From assembly GCA_010015745.1 (NCBI GenBank), contig ML978163.1, positions 62,001 through 126,000 of the forward strand: a DNA stretch of 64,000 nucleotides, in the 5' to 3' direction. A model generated the notes under the pieces. That model had not been told where the DNA came from. It did no database searches and saw only the letters and a program-made list of their open reading frames with translations. Position 1 is the stretch's first letter. Every line of letters begins with the position of its first letter. The translations under genes and the position numbers were made by a program. The DNA comes from Setomelanomma holmii. Taxonomy: Eukaryota; Ascomycota; Dothideomycetes; Pleosporales; Phaeosphaeriaceae. Of the stretch, positions 56,977 to 64,000 are shown piece by piece.

Positions 56977-58612
56977 ATGGAATCTCTTCCAGTCGAATTG
57001 CGAACTGAGATCTGTTCACATCTTTCACACAATGATCTTCTCTCTCTTTCTCGCACCTGTGGCTTGCTCGCTGTCGCGGCGAAGACTTTCCTCTTCGAAA
57101 CACTGACTTTTCATGGCGATGAGCAAGCCTGCCAACAGCACATCTTGCTCCGGCAACCTCGCGATCGCAACGATGTCGGACACTTCAAGCCAGTTGAGCT
57201 GGCTTCCTTGAAGGTTACCATAGACGAGGTCCTGAAGTTGGGGATATCGAAGTATGCGACGACCTTTCAGTACAGTCCGGAACTCTACATAGATGGCATG
57301 TATACATCCAAGGTAGACCGGTTTAGTATACTGACGCCCGACTAAGACTTTTGGCCGCAATATCGTGATTGGGTCGAGGAACAAGCTGATGCCGATGCCA
57401 CACAACAGGTCAGACCTGCAAGGGAACTTGAGCTCATCGCGAAGGCAGAGCTCTACTGGGATGCCAAAGTCTTGGAACAGCAGCAAGCGAAGGCTGCTAA
57501 CCATGCAGCCTTGGTCCGTCTCTTCAGGAGCATGCCTAGGTTGGACAATCTACAAATAATGGAATGGACTTGCGCACGCGAGCTGAGAGAACATGGGATA
57601 GATTGGACAATCGAGTACGTCACTGCATCCGATGGAACACCCCGCTGATAGAAGTAGCGCAGAGGTGGAATGCCAATTCGCTGATACCGAGATCCTAAAT
57701 CAACATATCGCAACACTGGGTCGTGCACTCGGAGAGGCTGGAACAAGCATCAGACATTTACTTCTACCTACAGTCTATGGACGATCAATCATGAGAAGCC
57801 CTGCAGCCAATTACTTGTTCAGTACTTTGACGTCATTGTCCTTCGACTTGCACGATCCAGCAGAGATGCTCGGAGACTACGACGAACAACCGCCATCGTT
57901 TCGCACACTCATACAGTGTGCGCGACACACGTTGGAGAACCTGGAGTTCTCCAACCTCTTCGCTTACCGCCTCGAATACTCACGTCGTGGAGAACACTTG
58001 CTCGAGAAACTGTGGGGTCACGAACCAGGCACCGCAAACGAGGCCTTCGTCTTCCCAAGGCTAAGAAAATTGAAACTTGTCAGTTTCATACTGTACACGC
58101 CTTCCTTAATCATGTTCCTCCAAAGCCAGCCCGTTCTCGAGGAAGTGACTTTCAGACACATCTATCTTCCAACTCAAGGCTACGGATGGCCCGAAGTTGC
58201 TGCTGCCCTCCCGTCAAGCTGTCAGTCATTCCACATGGATTCTTGTGGAGGTCAGAGTACTGCCAGAGCCCACCCTGATCCACCGCCGGATTCGAACATA
58301 GAACAGAGTCAAATCGAACCCTTCAACCCATACAATCACCAGTTCCCGAAGTCTTGTGGGTGGCGTGTGCGCAAATCGTGCTTGGAGCGCGAGGCCGAGA
58401 AGTACATTGTGGAGCATTACAAGCCTTATAAGGACCGCATCGCAGAGCAGATAGGTTCTGCTCAGAGTGGCGGTGAAAAATATATGGGTGCTCCTCTTGG
58501 TGAGCTGCTAGAGCAGGAAGTGGAGTTGGACAGGGCAATGGCTGCGAAGGTTAGAGAGTTCAAGGAGAGGATCGAAAGCCAGAATCATGCGGACTATGAG
58601 AGATGTTCATGA
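56977..58612 (+). pseudogene. F-box-type protein, disabled
   Basis: Begins with an F-box-like sequence, MESLPVELRTEICSHLSHND, expected to bind Skp1. Conserved-looking text continues in the same frame past a TAA at 57343-57345 (PD*DFWPQYRDWVEEQ) to about 57640. There the frame changes, and a long open part (57632-58612) carries leucine-rich-like text (LRKLKLVSFILYTPSLIMFL) and a charged C-terminus (EREAEKYIVEHYKPYKDRI). The GT...AG spacing around both breaks is too short for introns. The first 123 codons alone could still encode an isolated F-box fragment. Long fungal F-box/LRR-like proteins of this type are frequent and fast-evolving. Confidence 0.75.
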
Positions 58613-60117
58613 GGTAGACTCGAAGGCCATCGAATTACAATTTAGCGACCCCACTAGCGTTCCAATCTTTGAGTTGTGAGTGCCGTCATCTCGGGATACA
58701 GTAACAACCAAGCCGGTGGAGCTACTATCCCGATTGATGCGCGCGTCTGTCCCTGCGGCTACCAGGTCCGTTTCTTTCTTCCGCCATCTTGACTCTTTCG
58801 TCCGGACGCGCGGCGATTGTGGGCAGCGTGAAGGATGCACAAGGAGCATTTGTCGGGCCAGTGCTGTCGCTTCACAAAGCCATTGTTACCATGCAGGCCT
58901 AGGTTTTCGTCGTCCTTGCATCCAAGGAGAGAAATATCAACGCTGTTTACTGCCAGCACCAAATTGAGAATGATGATCTTAGATGCTCGAGCCAGGACTC
59001 TACGATTCCTAGAAGTCCATTCCCTCACCAACGATGCTCGCCATGTTTATTGGAGGCAGCCCCAGCATGTTCATCTCTTTTTGTCTGAATAAGCATGCAA
59101 GGATGGTAGCAAGATTGACATTGATGTCCCGTAACTACGTGCGTCGTGCGATGTGAGCTCGGCAGTATGCATGTATACAAGTACGTACATGAATCAGAGC
59201 GTCGTACAGTATGCAGAGGGTACAACCGTGCCTGGTGTGGGTGTCTCCAGGTCAAAATGTCGAATGTCGAACAGGCCTTCGCAAAGCCAAACGCGCAGCT
59301 CATGGTTAAGAGTAGACTTGAGATACTGTGGTATACTGCTAGAGCTTTCGGCGTGAATGCAACCAATAGCGATGGTCATCTCGTGATTTAAGCATCGTGC
59401 CCTCCCCGTAATGATTCGGTGACATCCAGACATTTCCCTTTATGCTTGGGAAGTCTTTTATGGTAGCGAGAGCAGGCTACAGGTCGTTAAGAATGTACAC
59501 GCTGCCATGTTGTGTTGCAGGAGCATGATTTCGAGACAACTCAGGTCAACGGTACTTGGGACGCCTGTGCAGAGAGCTTGCAAAATTCTTCGGAGACTTG
59601 GTCGGAGAATTCGCTGACCTAGGGCTTCGAGCGATCTCAAAGCCGTAGAATGTGGTATAGCTCTTCGAATGCGGGGACAGTTGTAGTGCGGTCGGCAATG
59701 GTGCTAAATCTGTAGCAGAACTCTGCCAACACCAAATATGGCTGATCGCTTGCTCCTGTGACGCCAAAACAAAGTTGCATGGGATTCCTGCATCGGGTCC
59801 GCCCGAGGATGAGGCTTGTGCATTGTTACGCGTGAGAATCGGCCTCCACGATGTGCACTAAGTCTTGTAGCGCTCCAGAAGAAGCAAAAGCTCAAAGAAT
59901 GTTGTCATCGTTTCAGATTATTGATTCTGTCTACAGTCTCTCATAAGTGTCGTTGAGCATTTCTCATAATTGGGAGTTCCTGAATCTTCTCGCTAATTCA
60001 CCACGGCAGTTGCAGAGGAGTGGGGAGCTTGTCCTTCGGCCCAAGTACTGGCTCAGCAGTGCCGATATCGCTGATAATTGCACGTTAGCTTCTTGCTTCA
60101 CAGCTCGATGGCTCGAC
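58613..60117. other. intergenic, about 1.5 kb, nothing recognised
   Basis: Only short frames without family character. Confidence 0.4.
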
Positions 60118-60905
60118 TTACGCTGCTCCTCTCGGTGCCCAGTACTGTCCAGTCTTGCTTACATCGAACGTCTCAATCCACTCCATCAAGCTCTTTGCCG
60201 CCACGTCTGGCGTTACGGCTCCACCGTCATCCCAGAATTTGTCGAAGCCTACACCCTTGGTCATCTCTGTGCGCATAAAGCCTGGGTGAACGACAGCTAC
60301 TGCCACACCTCGCTCTTTCAAATCCAAGCTTAGTAGCTTTGCGCTCATATTCAGTGCCGTCTTGCTGGCATGGTGTCCATAGTTTCCTCCACCTTCCGAC
60401 TCATGTCGAAGCGTGATACTGCCGCTTTCTGAGGAGACGAAGATTACCTTGGAGGACGAGTTGAGGAGTGAACCGGCATTCGCGAGTGAAGTGGTGAGTA
60501 TGGTGGGACCAATGACGCAGGTCTTGTACATGCGTTCTTGGGCGGAAAAGGAGGGTTCTTCGAGTGACTCAGTGGCAAAGTAGCCAGCTGTGATGATCAC
60601 AATGTCGAGGTGGGTGATCTTTCGCGACTCGAGGTCGTGCACAAGCGTGCTGCTAGCTTCTGGCGTTGAGATATCGATGCTGGGAATGTAGGATATGTTA
60701 TTTGCTTGGAGGTGTCAGCTTTCGAGGTTGCCATACACTGGACTTCATGGAACAAATCTGGCTCCGGTAGAGTTGACATACAATTTGCCGGCGGATTCGT
60801 TGTCCTTGCTGTAGCTAGTACTTGGTTCTTGGGGTCTGCTGCATAGGTTTTGACAATACTAGCGCCAAGGCCACGAGTAGCTCCTACCACGAGAATTGTA
60901 GGCAT
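60118..60905 (-). CDS. short-chain dehydrogenase/reductase
   Basis: A 236-residue SDR from exons 60905-60782 and 60704-60118 (77-bp GT-AG intron; join PPAN-SNNISYIPS). The cofactor-binding turn is VVGATRGLGASIV. The NAG-like motif reads IITAGYF. The catalytic serine lies in VSSESGS, and YGHHASK provides Tyr and Lys of the YxxxK motif. HPGFMRTEM is the usual PG motif. It is similar to C-factor-like/sniffer-type SDRs. All catalytic residues are intact. Substrate unknown. Confidence 0.92.
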
Positions 60906-61136
60906 TGTGAGTATGTCAATCTGTGCCAGAGGGTGTAGGAGTTTGAGGATAGGAATGAAGAGTGCTGAGCGTGAGATTAATGTGCAATGGGGTATGACGT
61001 TTGACCTAAACATTGCGTGCTTCGGAAAGTGAGTTGGGGTATCGATAAGCCAATCGCGCTAAGATAAGGACGCGTCGCGTCGTCCGCAGTGACTTCAGAC
61101 CAGCTCTTCTACCACCTTTGCCTAAAGAAACTCGTC

Positions 61137-61626
61137 ATGCCCATACTACAAGTAACACCCATAACGAAACCCGATCTCGAAAAATTGCGTGCCAGTGGGC
61201 AGTATGTCGAATTACACAGCGGAGGCATGACCTACATCTACCACCCAAAAAACAGCTGGATTGACGGCCACGAATGGGCAGGTCCAAGGACGCTTGAAGA
61301 GTGTACGACAGGCAGCAAGGCACGCAGCTTAACGAGATCTTGGTTCGCTGCTCAAATGCTATGGTGGGGTCTCTGGGAGCCTGGACTGAAGATTCCTCGC
61401 AGCCTCACAAAGGCGGATTTGGCAGCTTCGCTCAACCATCGTGTCATGAGTGGAGGCGTAAGTAAAGGATTGTGAATTGCAGGGGACCCCGTTCTGATAG
61501 AAACTTAGCTACTTGAGATCCATCCGGAAAGTGTTTTGGGATGCACTCAAAACTGAGTGGAAAGAGAAATTCGCGGCCGGCCACTCTGCAACTGGCACCA
61601 GTACTCAATGTGAAAATGACGAGTGA
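61137..61626 (+). pseudogene. hypothetical protein, two coding parts out of phase at the splice
   Basis: First part 61137-61457 encodes 107 residues (MPILQVTPITKPDLEKLRAS, SWIDGHEWAGPRTLEEC, WFAAQMLWWGLWEPGL), apparently a real fungal protein that I cannot name. It ends at a good donor (GGC|GTAAGT). The only matching acceptor (TTAG at 61505-61508) is followed by a strongly protein-like second part from 61510 (YLRSIRKVFWDALKTEWKEK, stop at 61624-61626), but that frame is one base off the splice phase. Using the donor and acceptor as they stand gives a short altered tail. Either one base is extra, or the true boundary uses a non-canonical site. Marked as pseudogene with reservation. Confidence 0.5.
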
Positions 61627-61897
61627 CTCGAGAAGATAACTTCACAATAGGTGAAACACGAGATGTACTCCTTGAGGAGCAGAACGCGCACATCGACGAA
61701 TATGTAGTATAGTGATTAAACTTCTCCCAACTAGATTGCGCGTCGGGACGTGAAAGAAACGCTTTACATTCACTTTGGAGAACGTGCAAATCTCCGCCCC
61801 TGCCACAACGGCCGGATGTTTGTGCCAAACAATTTCTCCTCGCGATCATCGCTCGATCTTATCGAGATGGCCTTGCCATCAACCTTTCGCAACAACA
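61627..61897. other. short intergenic spacer
   Basis: Nothing recognised. Confidence 0.35.
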
Positions 61898-63730
61898 ATG
61901 GCTACGCCTCTACCTGCATCCCCGGAGGATTTCGTCAACCAGTTCCAAGATATTCAAGAATCCGCCATTTGCACAGAGCAACACGAACACCCCGATCACA
62001 TCACAACACGGCTACCTCAATGCAATCACATTTTTGGCAGGTCGTGCCTCCTCAAATGGCTTGCTTCCAATAACGACAACGCGCACGAGTGCCCGACTTG
62101 CCGCGCTGTGCTGTGGACCAAGCCCTCTGCTGGCAGGGACGAATGAGAGCAAGAATCGGACCCGACTTCACTCCTGTGGAGCGCCCTACGTAAGTTCAAT
62201 CTGTCAAGCAAGGTGTCGAATATGTTTCATATATGCTACATTGTACATGAATATGCTTGTCTCTATGTTCTGGTATTTCGAAGCTGAAGCTTGAGTTGTA
62301 GACGCACATTTGTGCGCCACTTTTGCCGACACGCATGGTCACCCTGACCTTTCGGAACATGCCATAGAGGACATGTTAGCCGCGATAGGCTCGCTAGGAT
62401 CCAGACTGCCTCGTCGCTCTCCAGATATGGTGCAGGCAATGTGGCATGCCATTAAGTTCGACCATCTACATGATGGGGGCGCAAGGTATCTCGATGAGAA
62501 TGCTGCGGCTAACTGGACGCTTGCGTTTGATAGTGACATCGACTTCTCCTGGTCCGAAATTACCGAGGCTATCACGCTAGTACGCAGCCAGATACTGCGG
62601 GTTGAGGATGACCAGATCCATCGCGCGAATCTGCTTAGATGGTTCACTATGCGTTTGACTCGAGATATTGAGGAAACTGCACCATGACAGGGCTATGGCC
62701 ATTAGTACATAACGACAATTGCATCAAATCGCGGCTCAGAGCTATTGGAGCGATGCTCAATAGGTAACCTTGAGAGGAATGTCTGGTACATATTACCACT
62801 GTTGCCAAGGTTCTGCACCGGTTTCACTACCCAGGAGATCCGCCGTTCTATCGCGATACGAGAGTATTTGATGAAGAACCCGACTGGCTTTGGACCCATG
62901 CTGAAGAGCTGTTTGACACGTTTTGCTGGCCTATGTCAAGAATGCTGTCTTACAACATGGATTGCGATAGCGACGGCAAGCTTTTGGAGCATAGTACCTA
63001 TGATGCTGAATTCAAGAATTGCTTCGTACGTTGCTGGAACGAGATTGCCGATATCCATGTCATCAGGCAGTTGAACTCCGGATTGCTCCCTCCTTCGTTG
63101 TCGTCCGATAGATTGAGTGCCATATTCGAGGGGCAGGCCGATGGCTGCGATCTTTGGTCATTATGCAACATTATGGCCCAGAATGGGGTGGATGATGTCC
63201 TCCAGTACTACCGCTACGTTACCTACAACACCATAAAGCTCCTCAGGTTGTTTGAGCAAATCATCCGAAGCGAACTCGTCGATGACCGATCTGCTGAGGG
63301 CAATCAAGATGGCGCCACAACACCAACGCTCAAGCCCGATCTGGTTGAGCCGTTCCTCAAAGCCTTCTTCTCAGGGCTTGATCCTCATCTAAGCATCGAC
63401 CTTAACCTCTTGGCAGACGTCGATGAAGAGCTGGAGAACTACGAGTTCGTCATTTGGTGGATAATTGCTATGTTTTGCCGTGAGCCTACAACGGCTTGGT
63501 CAGATGTGGGAAGCCGTATTCAAGGCCTCGTTTGTACATGGACAGGCGAGAAATTGGTGCCTCTGGAAGTAGGCCTCACCCAACGGCTTGAGCGCGTTGT
63601 GGTCTATCTTTTGATCAACCAGACTGCCGGCCGGCTGATCACTGGAGACAAGGATATGAAAGAGGCCTTGTGGATATTCGCTGAATCAGCAGCGCCGCTT
63701 ATGCATCGAGGGAGTGAGGCGTGTGATTGA
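61898..63730 (+). pseudogene. RING-finger protein, disabled
   Basis: Starts MATPLPASPEDFVNQFQDIQ, then a RING-like domain: AICTEQHEHPDHI, LPQCNHIFGRSCLLKWL and CPTCRAVLW. The first zinc-ligand cysteine appears to be Ser (ESAIC). A TGA at 62144-62146 interrupts the frame, which then continues (EQESDPTSLLWSAL) to a GT-AG intron at 62190-62301 that rejoins in phase to HAHLCATFADTHGHPD. A second TGA comes at 62685, and from about 62780 the coding text resumes in another frame (HITTVAKVLHRFHYPGDPPF), running open to the stop at 63728-63730. The long C-terminal region has no named domain that I recognise. Such long RING-first proteins are common in related fungi. Confidence 0.72.
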
Positions 63731-64000
63731 AACATAGTGGAAGTGCAAAAACTAGGGTACAAGATATCAAGATATGGCGGTCTCGGTAGCGGAAATAGAT
63801 CGGACCGATGGAGGTGGTGGTTCTCTTCGTGAATGAGGCGGTGCAAGAGATAGATATAGTCGCGCGTTGTCCGACGTGCTTTCACTCCGGGGACGAGCTA
63901 GTCAGAGCTTGGCATGAATACTCAATCTTTTTCGCCTCCGAGACCGACAGTATCGCCACACCGTCATTTCCGTTACAATCTCAACGCTTCTTTCGATTTC
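63731..64000. other. window end, nothing recognised
   Basis: Non-coding as far as visible; C/T-rich at the extreme end, possibly the promoter of a gene beyond the window. Confidence 0.3.

Noticed and set aside
1..64000. tRNA genes, rRNA, CRISPR arrays
   Set aside because: No B-box-like tRNA context outside coding sequence, no rRNA and no regularly spaced repeats were seen; CRISPR arrays are not expected in a fungal nuclear genome.

Overview
This window is nuclear DNA of a filamentous ascomycete. Genes are split by introns of about 45-77 bp (one of 146 bp) with GT-AG ends. Families typical of Pezizomycotina are present: a HET-domain protein, a Zn2Cys6 factor, an LsdA-like protein, GH12, fungal P450 and Fot/Pogo transposons. 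Dothideomycetes is my best guess from overall gene content, but that is inference. Exon boundaries below were read by eye from splice sites and frame continuity.

Layout. 1-5.2 kb: a sugar/quinate-type MFS transporter (cut by the window edge), a broken Ldh2-family dehydrogenase and a Gal80-like Gfo/Idh/MocA protein, all on the minus strand. 6.3-13.3 kb: a P450, a decayed protein kinase, a basic/acidic hypothetical protein and a secreted aspartoacylase-like zinc enzyme. 13.8-16.7 kb: two truncated Fot1/Pogo transposase copies joined head to tail, with stops of the kind RIP makes. 17.3-29.3 kb: a small hydrophilic protein gene disrupted by a 10-bp repeat, a CHRD protein, secreted PhoD phosphatase, an FAD monooxygenase, GH12 and an LsdA-like protein. 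29.8-37.2 kb: a membrane-anchored protein, PIS1, DRS1 and an RBR-type RING protein whose first nine residues equal the histone H3 N-terminus. 38-43.5 kb: two wrecked genes (HET, amine oxidase). 44-54.6 kb: poly(A) polymerase, a 2H phosphoesterase-like gene, a cupin, UCH hydrolase, two small membrane proteins, a Zn2Cys6 factor and a DUF2306-like membrane protein. 55-64 kb: a small secreted/membrane protein, a broken F-box gene, an SDR, a split hypothetical gene and a broken RING gene.

Housekeeping genes (PIS1, DRS1, PAP1, UCH) are intact and interleaved with accessory genes, of which about eight carry disabling lesions. The most unusual observation is the H3-tail match on the RBR protein at 36013-37151. 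Next are the 10-bp tandem repeat that puts the 17.3-17.9 kb gene out of frame, and the density of broken genes, which could be real decay or partly assembly error.
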